64,000 bases of DNA from Sphingomonas adhaesiva (GTDB taxonomy: Bacteria > Pseudomonadota > Alphaproteobacteria > Sphingomonadales > Sphingomonadaceae): the NCBI RefSeq assembly GCF_002374855.1, contig NZ_NWVC01000006.1, positions 62,001 through 126,000 on the forward strand, given 5' to 3'. The notes under the pieces are model-generated. The model did not search any database, was not told the origin of the DNA, and saw nothing but the letters and a program-made list of their open reading frames with translations. Numbering within the stretch: position 1 is the first letter of the stretch; each line of letters opens with the position of its first letter. The position numbers were made by a program, and so were the translations under genes. Shown here in pieces: positions 7,594 to 15,553 of the stretch.

Positions 7594-8406
7594 ATGCCCG
7601 TGCGCCCTTCCGACATCGAACTCGCCCACCGCCTCGCCGATGCGGCGGGCGCGGTCATCCGCCCCTATTTCCGCCGCCCCGCCGGGCTGGAGATGAAGGC
7701 CGATCGCTCCCCCGTCACCCGCGCCGACCGCGAGGCGGAGGAGGCGATGCGCCGCATCCTCGACGCCGAACGCTCCGGCGACGGCATCGTGGGGGAGGAA
7801 CATGGCACCAAGGACGGCGTGACCGGGCGCCAGTGGGTGCTCGATCCGATCGACGGCACGCGCAGCTTCACCGCCGGGCGCGCGATCTTCGGCACGCTGA
7901 TCGCGCTGGTGGAGGATGGCTGGCCGGTGCTGGGCGTCATCGACCAGCCGGTGCAGCGCGAACGCTGGCTGGGGGTGGCGGGGCGCCCGACGCTGTTCAA
8001 CGGCGCGCCCGCCGCGACGCGCGCCTGCCCCGCGCTGGAGGGGGCGATCGTCGCCACCACCAGCCCGCACCTGTTCGATGACGGCGACGTGCCGCATTAC
8101 CTCGCGCTGGTCGCCGCGGCCAGCGGCGGCGCGGCGCGGCAGGGGCCGGTCTACGGCGGCGACTGCTACAACTACGGTCTGCTCGCCAGCGGCTTCCTGG
8201 ACATCGTGTGCGAATCGGGGCTGAAGCTGTACGACTTCGCCGCGCTGGCCCCGATCGTGGAGGGCGCGGGCGGGCGGATGTGCGACTGGAACGGCGATCC
8301 GCTGACCGCCGACAGCGCCGGCCACGTCCTGGCGATCGGCGATCCGGCGCGCACCGACGAGGTGCTGGAGGCGCTGCGCAATACCGGCCACGATCATCAT
8401 CACTGA
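7594..8406 (+). CDS. hisN: Histidinol-phosphatase, inositol-monophosphatase family
   Basis: A 270-residue Mg-dependent phosphatase. By family it converts L-histidinol phosphate to L-histidinol in histidine biosynthesis, replacing the HAD- or PHP-type enzymes of other bacteria. Metal-binding motifs are present: GEEHG (around residue 69), WVLDPIDGTRSF (about 87-98) and the C-terminal GLKLYDFAALAPIVEGAGG with its conserved Asp. The subgroup-specific GDCYNYGLLASGFLDIV supports HisN over generic inositol phosphatases, although an inositol-phosphatase role cannot be excluded. The start has little Shine-Dalgarno sequence. The crtY start lies 50 nt downstream on the same strand, so hisN may head the carotenoid transcript. 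Confidence 0.85.
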   Translation: MPVRPSDIELAHRLADAAGAVIRPYFRRPAGLEMKADRSPVTRADREAEEAMRRILDAERSGDGIVGEEHGTKDGVTGRQWVLDPIDGTRSFTAGRAIFGTLIALVEDGWPVLGVIDQPVQRERWLGVAGRPTLFNGAPAATRACPALEGAIVATTSPHLFDDGDVPHYLALVAAASGGAARQGPVYGGDCYNYGLLASGFLDIVCESGLKLYDFAALAPIVEGAGGRMCDWNGDPLTADSAGHVLAIGDPARTDEVLEALRNTGHDHHH

Positions 8407-8456
8407 CCGGCCCGCCGCCCTTCCGCCGGGTCGCGCAATCGGGTAGCGCAGGGCGG

Positions 8457-9620
8457 ATGGCGACGATCAACAAATGCGATCTGGCGATCGTCGGCGGCGG
8501 CCTGTCGGGGGCGCTGATCGCGCTGGCGGTGGCGGCGCGGCACCCGCAGTGCGACGTCCGCCTGATCGAGGGCGGCGACACGATCGGCGGGCGCCACGTC
8601 TGGTCGTTCTTCGGCGCCGACGTGGGGGAGGCGGAACGCGCGCTGCTGGCGCCGGTCGTCGGCCATGCCTGGCCGTCCTACGACGTGCGCTTTCCCGCGC
8701 ATGCGCGCACGCTGACGCAATCCTATTATTCGGTGCGGTCCGACCGGCTCGACGCGCATGTCCGCGCCACCCTGCCGCGCCGCGCGATCATGACCGGGCG
8801 GCAGGTCGTGGCGTGCAGCGCGACCGCGGTGATCCTGGGGGAGGGCGACCGGCTGAATGCTGCGGCGGTGATCGACGCGCGCGGCCCCGCCGACCTGTCG
8901 CTGCTCGATTGCGGCTGGCAGAAATTCGTCGGCCACGAACTGGCGGTCGCGGGCGGGCACGGCGTCGAACGCCCGCTGGTGATGGACGCGACGGTCGCGC
9001 AGGACGACGGCTATCGCTTCGTCTACCTGCTGCCGTTCAGCGCCGACACGCTGCTGGTGGAGGACACCTATTACAGCGACACGCCCACGCTCGACCGCGC
9101 GCTGTTGACGCGGCGCATCGCCGATTATGCCGCGGCGCGCGGCTGGCGGGCGGGCGAACCGCTCCATCGGGAACAAGGCGTGCTCCCGGTCGTCATGGGG
9201 GGGGATTTCGCGCGATACTGGCGGTCGGGGGGGGTGAAGGTGGCGAAGGCGGGGGCGCGTGCGGGGCTGTTCCACCCGACCACCGGCTATTCCCTGCCCG
9301 ATGCCGCGCGGCTCGCCACCCTGATCGCCGCGCAGCGCGACCTGTCGGGCGCGGCGCTCCATGATGTGACCCACGATCACGCGGCGCGCGCCTGGGCCGC
9401 GCGGCGCTTTTACCGGATGCTCGACCTCATGCTCTTCAAGGCCGCCGACCCCGACCAGCGCTATCGCGTGCTGGAACGCTTCTACCGCCTGTCGCCGCCG
9501 CTGGTGGCGCGCTTCTACGCCGCGCGATCGACCGCGTTCGACAAATTGCGCGTGCTCAGCGGCCGCCCGCCGGTGCCGATCGGGCGTGCGATCACCGCGC
9601 TCGCGGGGGCCGCGGCATGA
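8457..9620 (+). CDS. crtY: Lycopene beta-cyclase
   Basis: A 387-residue flavoprotein that closes both ends of lycopene to give beta-carotene. The N-terminal dinucleotide-binding motif is AIVGGGLSGALIALAVA (residues 9-25). Next come GGRHVWSFF, and LPFSADTLLVEDTYYSDTP, both typical of bacterial CrtY. The C-terminal part carries FHPTTGYSLPDAARLA and RFYRLSPPLVARFYAAR. An open frame extends 83 codons upstream inside hisN, but ATG 8457 is where family members start. The stop overlaps the crtI start by 4 nt (ATGA), which implies translational coupling. Confidence 0.97.
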   Translation: MATINKCDLAIVGGGLSGALIALAVAARHPQCDVRLIEGGDTIGGRHVWSFFGADVGEAERALLAPVVGHAWPSYDVRFPAHARTLTQSYYSVRSDRLDAHVRATLPRRAIMTGRQVVACSATAVILGEGDRLNAAAVIDARGPADLSLLDCGWQKFVGHELAVAGGHGVERPLVMDATVAQDDGYRFVYLLPFSADTLLVEDTYYSDTPTLDRALLTRRIADYAAARGWRAGEPLHREQGVLPVVMGGDFARYWRSGGVKVAKAGARAGLFHPTTGYSLPDAARLATLIAAQRDLSGAALHDVTHDHAARAWAARRFYRMLDLMLFKAADPDQRYRVLERFYRLSPPLVARFYAARSTAFDKLRVLSGRPPVPIGRAITALAGAAA

Positions 9621-11092
9621 CCCGCGCGGTGGTGGTGGGCGCCGGCTTCGGCGGGCTGGCGCTGGCGATCCGGCTGCAGTCGGCGGGGGTCGAGACGACG
9701 ATCCTCGAATCGCGCGACAAGCCGGGCGGGCGCGCCTATTACTGGGAACGCGACGGCTTCGTGTTCGACGGCGGCCCCACCGTCATCACCGACCCGGCCT
9801 GTCTGGAGGAATTGTGGGCGCTGTCGGGCAACCGCATGGCCGACGACGTGGTGATCGAACCGGTCCAACCGTTCTATCGCCTGCACTGGCCGGACGGATC
9901 GACGTTCGACTATACCAACGACGACACGCTGCTCCATGCCGAGATCGCGAAGCTCAACCCGGCCGACAATGCCGGCTATGCGAAGTTCCTCGAATATTCC
10001 GCCGGCGTCTACCGCGAGGGGTATGAGAAGCTCGGGCACGTCGCCTTCCTCGACTTCGCCTCGATGATAAAGGCCGCGCCCGCGCTGATGAAATATCAGG
10101 CATGGCGCTCGGTCTATGCGATGGTGTCGACGTTCGTGCAGGACGAACGGCTGCGCCAGGCGCTGTCGTTCCACACCCTGCTGGTCGGCGGCAATCCGAT
10201 GACCACCAGCGCGATCTACGCGCTGATCCACAAGCTGGAGCGCGACGGCGGCGTGTGGTTCGCGCGCGGCGGCACCAACCGGCTGGTCGCGGGCATGGTC
10301 GCGCTGTTCGAGCGGCTGGGCGGCACGCTGCGCCTCGCCGATCCGGTCGCCCGGATCGAGACGCTGGGCGACCGCGTCACCGCGGTGGAGACGGCCGGCG
10401 GCTTCCGGGCGGAGGTCGACATGCTCGCCGCCAATGCCGACATCATGCACGTCTATCGCGATCTGCTGCCCGGTTCGGGCGCGGCGCGGCGCACCGCCGC
10501 CCGGCTGGAGCGCAAGCGGTTCTCGCCGTCGCTGTTCGTCGTCCATTTCGGTATCAAGGGGACGTGGCCGGGCATCCCGCACCATATGATCCTGTTCGGC
10601 CCGCGCTATAAGGGGCTGCTCGACGACATCTACGAACACGGGATGCTGAGCGAGGATTTCTCGCTCTACCTCCACCACCCGACCGTCACCGATCCGTCGC
10701 TCGCGCCGGAAGGGCATTCGACCTTCTACGCGCTCGCCCCGGTGCCGCACATGGGCAAGTACGCCGGCGACTGGGAAACGGTGCGCCCGATCCTGGAAAA
10801 GCGCATCCTGGACGAGGTAGGGCGCCGGCTGATCCCCGACATCCACGACCGCATCGTCACGAAGTTCAGCTACGCGCCCAGCGACTTCGCGCAGGATCTC
10901 AACGCGCACCTCGGCAGCGCCTTCTCGCTGGAGCCGATCCTGACGCAGAGCGCCTATTTCCGCGTCCACAACCGCGACGATTCGATCCACAACCTGTTCT
11001 TCACCGGCGCGGGCACGCATCCCGGCGCGGGCATCCCCGGCGTGGTCGGCAGCGCGAAGGCGACCGCGGCGCTGATGCTGGAGCGGGGGTAA
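9617..11092 (+). CDS. crtI: Phytoene desaturase
   Basis: A 491-residue FAD enzyme that desaturates phytoene in four steps to lycopene. It begins with the Rossmann motif VVVGAGFGGLALAIRL, followed by KPGGRAYYWERDGFVFDGGP, and ends with the CrtI signature HPGAGIPGVVGSAKATAALM. Length fits the bacterial CrtI family. It is in the middle of crtY-crtI-LOG-crtB, overlapping crtY by 4 nt. Geranylgeranyl diphosphate synthase (crtE) and later hydroxylases (crtZ, crtG) are not in this window. Confidence 0.97.
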   Translation: MTRAVVVGAGFGGLALAIRLQSAGVETTILESRDKPGGRAYYWERDGFVFDGGPTVITDPACLEELWALSGNRMADDVVIEPVQPFYRLHWPDGSTFDYTNDDTLLHAEIAKLNPADNAGYAKFLEYSAGVYREGYEKLGHVAFLDFASMIKAAPALMKYQAWRSVYAMVSTFVQDERLRQALSFHTLLVGGNPMTTSAIYALIHKLERDGGVWFARGGTNRLVAGMVALFERLGGTLRLADPVARIETLGDRVTAVETAGGFRAEVDMLAANADIMHVYRDLLPGSGAARRTAARLERKRFSPSLFVVHFGIKGTWPGIPHHMILFGPRYKGLLDDIYEHGMLSEDFSLYLHHPTVTDPSLAPEGHSTFYALAPVPHMGKYAGDWETVRPILEKRILDEVGRRLIPDIHDRIVTKFSYAPSDFAQDLNAHLGSAFSLEPILTQSAYFRVHNRDDSIHNLFFTGAGTHPGAGIPGVVGSAKATAALMLERG

Positions 11093-11137
11093 GGCCGCCC
11101 CCTTCCCCTTTGCCCCCCGACGCAGTAGCGCGGCGCG

Positions 11138-11719
11138 ATGAAGCGCCTCGCCATCTATTGCGGCTCCGCCACGCCCGCCGATCCCTTCTACCTCGATCTG
11201 GCGCGACAGGTCGGCGACACGCTGGCGCGGCGCGGCGTCGGCGTCGTCTATGGCGGCGGGCGGCTGGGGCTGATGGGCGCGATCGCCGATTCGGCGCTGG
11301 CCGCGGGGGGCGAGGTGATCGGCGTCATCCCGCAGGCGCTGGTCGATGCGGAGGTCGCGCACCGCGGCCTCACCGAACTCCACGTCGTCACCGGCATGCA
11401 CCAGCGCAAGCAGGCGTTCACCGATCTGGCCGACGGCTTCGTCACGCTGCCGGGCGGTACCGGCACGATGGATGAGCTGTGGGAGGCGCTCAGCTGGGCG
11501 CAGCTGGGCTATCACGCCGATCCGGTCGGGCTGCTCAACGCGCGCGGCTACTATGACGATATCGTCGCCTTCTGGCACAAGATGGGCGACGTCGGCTTCC
11601 TGCGCGCGCAGCATCGCGACCTGCTGATCGTCGCCGACACGCTCGACGCGCTGCTCGACCGGATGGCGGCGCATGTCCCGACCCAGCCGATCGTGCGCAT
11701 GGCGGCGTCCGACCTGTGA
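11138..11719 (+). CDS. LOG-family (TIGR00730) nucleoside 5'-monophosphate phosphoribohydrolase
   Basis: A 193-residue LOG-type enzyme with both signatures: GGGRLGLMGAIADSAL near residue 40 and PGGTGTMDELWEALSWAQLG near 109-128. LOG proteins cleave the N-glycosidic bond of cytokinin riboside or purine 5'-monophosphates, releasing base and ribose 5-phosphate; in bacteria the true substrate is often AMP or unknown. It sits between crtI and crtB, 45 nt after crtI, and its stop overlaps the crtB GTG start, so it is transcribed with carotenoid genes. A direct role in carotenoid synthesis is not known. Confidence 0.93.
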   Translation: MKRLAIYCGSATPADPFYLDLARQVGDTLARRGVGVVYGGGRLGLMGAIADSALAAGGEVIGVIPQALVDAEVAHRGLTELHVVTGMHQRKQAFTDLADGFVTLPGGTGTMDELWEALSWAQLGYHADPVGLLNARGYYDDIVAFWHKMGDVGFLRAQHRDLLIVADTLDALLDRMAAHVPTQPIVRMAASDL

Positions 11720-12651
11720 TCGCGGAGCGCGCGGCGCTGGTGGAGGCGGCGCGCGTGTCGATCGCGCGCGGCTCCAAGAGCTTCGCCGCCGCCTCGACGC
11801 TGTTCGCCCCCGACGTGCGCGAGCGCGCATGGCTGCTCTACGCCTGGTGCCGCGCGTGCGACGATCTGGTCGACGGGCAGGACCATGGCGGCGAACGGGT
11901 CGCGGTCACCGATGCGCAGGCGCGCGTCGCGCGGGTCCGGGCATTGAGCGTCGCGGCGCTCGCCGGTCAGCCGACCGGCGATCCGGCGTTCGATGCGCTG
12001 GGCGTCGTCGCCGCCGAAACGCGGCTGCCGCCGGCCTATGTCCACGACCTGATCGACGGGTTCCAGCTCGACGCCGACGACTGGCGCCCGGAGAGCGAGG
12101 ACGACCTCTACCGCTATTGCTACCATGTCGCGGGCGCGGTCGGGTGCATGATGGCGATCGTCATGGGTGTGCCCCCGGAGGATGACGCGACGCTCGACCG
12201 CGCGTGCGACCTGGGGCTGGCGTTCCAGCTGGCGAACATCGCCCGCGACCTGGACGAGGATGCGCGCGCCGGCCGCTGCTATTTGCCGCAGGCGTGGCTG
12301 GCGCAGGCGGGGGTGGCGGCCGATGCGGTGATGGCACCCGCCAACCGCGACGCGCTGGTCGCGATGGCGCGGCGGCTGGCGGACCGCGCCGCGCTGCATG
12401 AGGACAGCGCACGCGTCGGCACGCGCGCGCTGTCGTGGCGCTCGGCCTGGGCGGTGCTGGCGGCGGCGGGCATCTACGGGGACATCGCGCGCACCGTCGC
12501 GCGTCGCGGGGCGCACGCCTGGGACCGGCGCGTCACCACCGGAAAGGCCGCCAAGCTCGCCTGGATCGCGCGCGCCGCGGCGCAGGCCACCCGCCGCCAC
12601 GCCATCCCCGCCACGCCCCGCGATCCCTTGTTGTGGACCCGCCCGCGCTGA
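11716..12651 (+). CDS. crtB: Phytoene synthase
   Basis: A 311-residue prenyl-synthase-fold enzyme that condenses two geranylgeranyl diphosphates to phytoene, the first committed carotenoid step. Both Asp-rich metal sites are present: YAWCRACDDLVDG (about residues 39-51) and LANIARDLDEDARAGRCYLP (about 173-192). RYCYHVAGAVGCMM is another family motif. It starts at GTG 11716, overlapping the LOG gene stop by 4 nt. It ends the rightward carotenoid run and is followed by a convergent gene 10 nt away. Confidence 0.97.
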   Translation: MIAERAALVEAARVSIARGSKSFAAASTLFAPDVRERAWLLYAWCRACDDLVDGQDHGGERVAVTDAQARVARVRALSVAALAGQPTGDPAFDALGVVAAETRLPPAYVHDLIDGFQLDADDWRPESEDDLYRYCYHVAGAVGCMMAIVMGVPPEDDATLDRACDLGLAFQLANIARDLDEDARAGRCYLPQAWLAQAGVAADAVMAPANRDALVAMARRLADRAALHEDSARVGTRALSWRSAWAVLAAAGIYGDIARTVARRGAHAWDRRVTTGKAAKLAWIARAAAQATRRHAIPATPRDPLLWTRPR

Positions 12652-12661
12652 GCGGCGTGCC

Positions 12662-13837
12662 TCATTCCTCCGCGTCGATCCCCCAGTTCAGCCCGCGCGA
12701 GATCGCCGGGTCGGCCACCGCGGTCAGCAGATAGGCGACGAACTGCTTGGCGCGCTGCCACCATCCCGTCGCCGCCTTATATGCCTCGGCTGTCACCTCG
12801 TTCGACCGCGCGATCTCCGCGTCGACATAGCTGCGGACATGGTCGGCGAACGCGCGATCCCCGATCCGCAGCATCAGCTCCAGGTTGATGAACAGGCTGC
12901 GCATGTCGAAGTTGGCGCTGCCCACCCACACCGCATCGTCGACGACGTACAGCTTGGTGTGCAGCTTGGTCGGCGCATATTCGAAGACCCGCACCCCGCG
13001 CTTCAGCAGCCCGGCATAGGTGAAGCGCGCCGCCGCGATCGTGACGTTGTTGTCGGACATCGCGGCGGTGACCACGCGCACCGTTGCCGCGCGCTTGCCC
13101 GCGCGGTCCAGCCGCCGCAGCATCGTGGGGGAGGGGGTGAAATAGCCCGCGATCACGTCGATCCGCGTCGCGCGCTTCATGTCGTCGCGGATCGCGCGCG
13201 CCCATGGCGACAGCCGCCGCGTCGGCCCGCCGATCGTCCAGCGCAGCGCGCCGCGCGTCTCGCTCCACCGCGCCAGCGCCCTGTTCAACCGGCGGATGCG
13301 CCCGCCGTGGCGGATGCCGTCCTCCAGCGCATCGAAATAGCCCGCGATCCGCGCCGCCGCCGCGCCCTCCACCAGCAATCCCAGGTCGCGCCACGCGCGA
13401 TCGGCGGGGGTGCCGAAATAATCGTCCTCGATATTGAACCCGCCGATGATGATCCGCGCCGCGCCCGGCTCCTCGGCATCGGCCAGCGCCAGTTTCTGGT
13501 GGTTGCGCAGCAGGTACCGGCGCCCCGGCCGCGGCGCGAAGCGGCACACGCTCACCCCGGCGGCCTCGACGGGTGCGAAGAACGCCTCGTCCGCCGCGCT
13601 GCCGAATCCGTCGACGATCAGCGCCACCGTCACCCCGCGCCGCGCCGCCGCCGCCAGCGCGGCATTGACGCGCCGCCCCGATTCGTCGTCGGCATAGATG
13701 TAGTAGAGGATGCGCAGCGACCGCCGCGCGCCGTCGATCAGCGCCAGCAGCGCGTCGAGCCGCCGCGGCCCGGTATCGAGCAGCGTCAGCCGGTTGCCGT
13801 CGACCGCGAAGGTCGGCTGGGCGGTGGCATCCTCCAT
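12662..13837 (-). CDS. Phospholipase D-like phosphatidyltransferase (ClsB-type cardiolipin synthase candidate)
   Basis: A 391-residue protein with two HKD motifs: NHQKLALAD near residue 112 and [20 protein letters not shown] near 292. The duplicated PLD fold and the [20 protein letters not shown] start resemble cardiolipin synthases of the ClsB/ClsC group, which join two phospholipids or a phospholipid and PE. It lacks the N-terminal membrane helices of ClsA. Other PLD-superfamily roles are possible. It converges on crtB with 10 nt between stops and diverges from rpoZ. Confidence 0.85.
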   Translation of the reverse strand: MEDATAQPTFAVDGNRLTLLDTGPRRLDALLALIDGARRSLRILYYIYADDESGRRVNAALAAAARRGVTVALIVDGFGSAADEAFFAPVEAAGVSVCRFAPRPGRRYLLRNHQKLALADAEEPGAARIIIGGFNIEDDYFGTPADRAWRDLGLLVEGAAAARIAGYFDALEDGIRHGGRIRRLNRALARWSETRGALRWTIGGPTRRLSPWARAIRDDMKRATRIDVIAGYFTPSPTMLRRLDRAGKRAATVRVVTAAMSDNNVTIAAARFTYAGLLKRGVRVFEYAPTKLHTKLYVVDDAVWVGSANFDMRSLFINLELMLRIGDRAFADHVRSYVDAEIARSNEVTAEAYKAATGWWQRAKQFVAYLLTAVADPAISRGLNWGIDAEE

Positions 13838-13956
13838 CGCGCCGGGGCATGGCGGGTGCGCGCGCGCACCGCAAGCGCGGGCTTTCCTTGACGGATGGCG
13901 GGCAAGTCTCTAGATGCCCGACCCTTCCCTTAGCTTACCTTCAAGAGGATACGCGG

Positions 13957-14301
13957 ATGGCGCGCGTCACTGTCGAGGATTGCGTCGACAAGATCCCGAA
14001 CCGTTTCGATCTGGTCCTGCTGGCCGCGCAGCGCGCGCGGCAGGTGTCGGGCGGTGCGGAACTGACGATCGACCGCGATCGTGACAAGAACCCGGTCGTC
14101 GCGCTGCGCGAGATCGCCGAGGAGACGGTCAAGCCGCGCGACCTTCAGGAAGCCGTGGTGCAAAGCCTGCAGCGCGTGCAGATCGACGATGAGGAAGAGG
14201 CCGACGAAATCGGCAGCCTGGCCGCCTCGGCCGAGGCGCTGCGCCTCACCGCCGTCGCCCCGCCGCGCAACCAGAACGTCGGCGCCGACTACGACGGCTG
14301 A
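13957..14301 (+). CDS. rpoZ: RNA polymerase omega subunit
   Basis: A 114-residue omega subunit that assists beta-prime folding and RNA polymerase assembly and can bind ppGpp. It starts [20 protein letters not shown] and carries [13 protein letters not shown] and [14 protein letters not shown], all conserved in alphaproteobacterial omega. ATG 13957 follows an AAGAGGAT ribosome site. An acidic C-terminal extension ([15 protein letters not shown] and onward) is normal for this order. It is a single-gene unit followed by a strong terminator at 14327-14361. Confidence 0.97.
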   Translation: MARVTVEDCVDKIPNRFDLVLLAAQRARQVSGGAELTIDRDRDKNPVVALREIAEETVKPRDLQEAVVQSLQRVQIDDEEEADEIGSLAASAEALRLTAVAPPRNQNVGADYDG

Positions 14302-14326
14302 TCCGCGCCCGCGATACGGCTGAACA

Positions 14327-14361
14327 GGCCCGCGATTCGGCAGACGAGTCGCGGGCCTTTT
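14327..14361 (+). terminator. Intrinsic terminator after rpoZ
   Basis: A perfect 9-bp stem GGCCCGCGA / TCGCGGGCC (14327-14335 and 14349-14357), 13-nt loop, followed by TTTT at 14358-14361. Confidence 0.9.
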
Positions 14362-14386
14362 CGTGTCGCGGTCCCAAACCCGGAAC

Positions 14387-14630
14387 GTCATCCCAGCGAA
14401 AGCTGGGATCTCCCGCGGCCAGCACGCCCCCTCGCCAAAGGCCCCAGCCTGCGCTGGGGCGACGCTCGTGGCCCGGCCTCCGTGGCCCTCTTCGTCATGC
14501 CGGACTTGTTCCGGCATCCACCGTGCCGCGATATCAGGCGCCTGCCTTTGTGCGGAAACGTGGATGCCGGAACAGGTCCGGCATGACGGCGTGGGTTTCG
14601 CAAAGGTCCCGCCTCCGCCGGGGTGACGGC
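14387..14630. repeat. Cluster of composite palindromic elements
   Basis: The 352-nt gap between rpoZ and the convergent epimerase gene is mostly repeat. Unit 1 (14387-14464) has a hairpin with arms TCCCAGC/GCTGGGA flanked by GTCA and TCTCCC, then a hairpin with arms GGCCCCAGC/GCTGGGGC; the same pair, rearranged, occurs at 17938-18020 and 22194-22276. Unit 2 is an ATGCCGGA/TCCGGCAT hairpin at 14495-14520, repeated in inverted orientation at 14561-14586. A last CCGCCTCCGCCGGGG hairpin with GTGACGG is at about 14607-14630. No gene is seen here. Confidence 0.8.
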
Positions 14631-14653
14631 ATCCCCCCACCCCTCGGTCCAGC

Positions 14654-15553
14654 TCACCCCTCGCTCAGCGTCACCGTCATCCCGATCCGCTTGTCCGCCC
14701 CCGGCGCCACCGCGAACACGCCCGGCTTGTCGCGGAACTCGCCCTCATACCCCTCCGGGTCGGCGATCCCGTGCCACGGCTCGACACAGACATAGGCCGC
14801 GCCCGGCTTGGTCCAGATGCCCAGCATCGGCGTGTCGGGGAACGCGATGTCCAGCTGCGGCCCGTCCGCCGCGCCATAGCGCACCGCCCGCGACGCGACC
14901 GGCGCCCACACCAGCGCGTCATGCGCGAACAGCGCGTCCTTCAGATGCAGCACGCGCCCGTCGAGCGGCGATTCGACCGCATGCGCCGCGATGGTCCCGT
15001 CCGCCGCGATCGTCTTCAGCCGCCCCGGCTCGTCCGCGGCGAAGGTGATGCGATGGTCGCCGCGCGCGCGGCCATAGGGCAGCGGCCAGGCGAAGGCGGG
15101 GTGGAACCCGAAACTGGCGTACAGCGTCGCGTCCGCCGCCGGGTTGGCGATCGTCACCTCCACCGCCAGCGTCGCGCCGCGCACCTCGAACGCCACCTCC
15201 AGCCGGAACGCGAACGGATAGATCGCGCGCGTCGCCGCGTCGTCCTCCAGCGCGAACACCGCGCGCGTCGCGCCCGCTTCCACCACCGCGAAGTCGCGGT
15301 GCCGCGCGAAGCCGTGCTGCTTCATCGGATAGGCGCGCCCGTCGATGCGGATCGTCTCGCCGCTCGGCCGCCCGACCACCGGGAACAGGATCGGCGCGCG
15401 CCCGGTCCAGAAGCGCGGATCGGCATCGGTCATCAATTCGCGCCCGTCCGCGTCGGTCAGCGACGACAGCTCCGCGCCATGCGGGTTGATCGCCGCCGAC
15501 AGCGTCCCGTTGCCGATGCGGATCCAGTCCCCCTCAGTCCCCCGCTCAGCCAC
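14654..15553 (-). CDS. Aldose 1-epimerase family protein
   Basis: A 299-residue galactose-mutarotase-fold protein, likely interconverting anomers of a sugar or sugar phosphate (YeaD/LacX-like branch). Visible motifs are NPHGAELSSL near residue 22, RAPILFPVVGRPSG, the catalytic-site MKQHGFARHRDF near 77-88, and FGFHPAFAWPLPYG near 158. It ends with WHGIADPEGYEGEF and KPGVFAVAPG. The start is GTG 15553, which overlaps the pheT stop, so it is probably translated by coupling as the third gene of pheS-pheT. Exact substrate unknown. Confidence 0.88.
   Translation of the reverse strand: MAERGTEGDWIRIGNGTLSAAINPHGAELSSLTDADGRELMTDADPRFWTGRAPILFPVVGRPSGETIRIDGRAYPMKQHGFARHRDFAVVEAGATRAVFALEDDAATRAIYPFAFRLEVAFEVRGATLAVEVTIANPAADATLYASFGFHPAFAWPLPYGRARGDHRITFAADEPGRLKTIAADGTIAAHAVESPLDGRVLHLKDALFAHDALVWAPVASRAVRYGAADGPQLDIAFPDTPMLGIWTKPGAAYVCVEPWHGIADPEGYEGEFRDKPGVFAVAPGADKRIGMTVTLSEG

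Noticed and set aside
8208..8456. Upstream extension of the crtY frame
   Set aside because: It lies inside hisN in another frame; the protein begins to match CrtY only from ATG 8457.
9515..11830. 771-codon leftward frame across the carotenoid genes
   Set aside because: It is the complement of crtI, LOG and crtB reading frames; composition is antisense-like and no start signal is present.
14387..14630. Closely spaced palindromes as a possible CRISPR array
   Set aside because: Units differ in sequence and spacing, alternate in orientation and are palindromic throughout; there are no uniform spacers and no cas genes.
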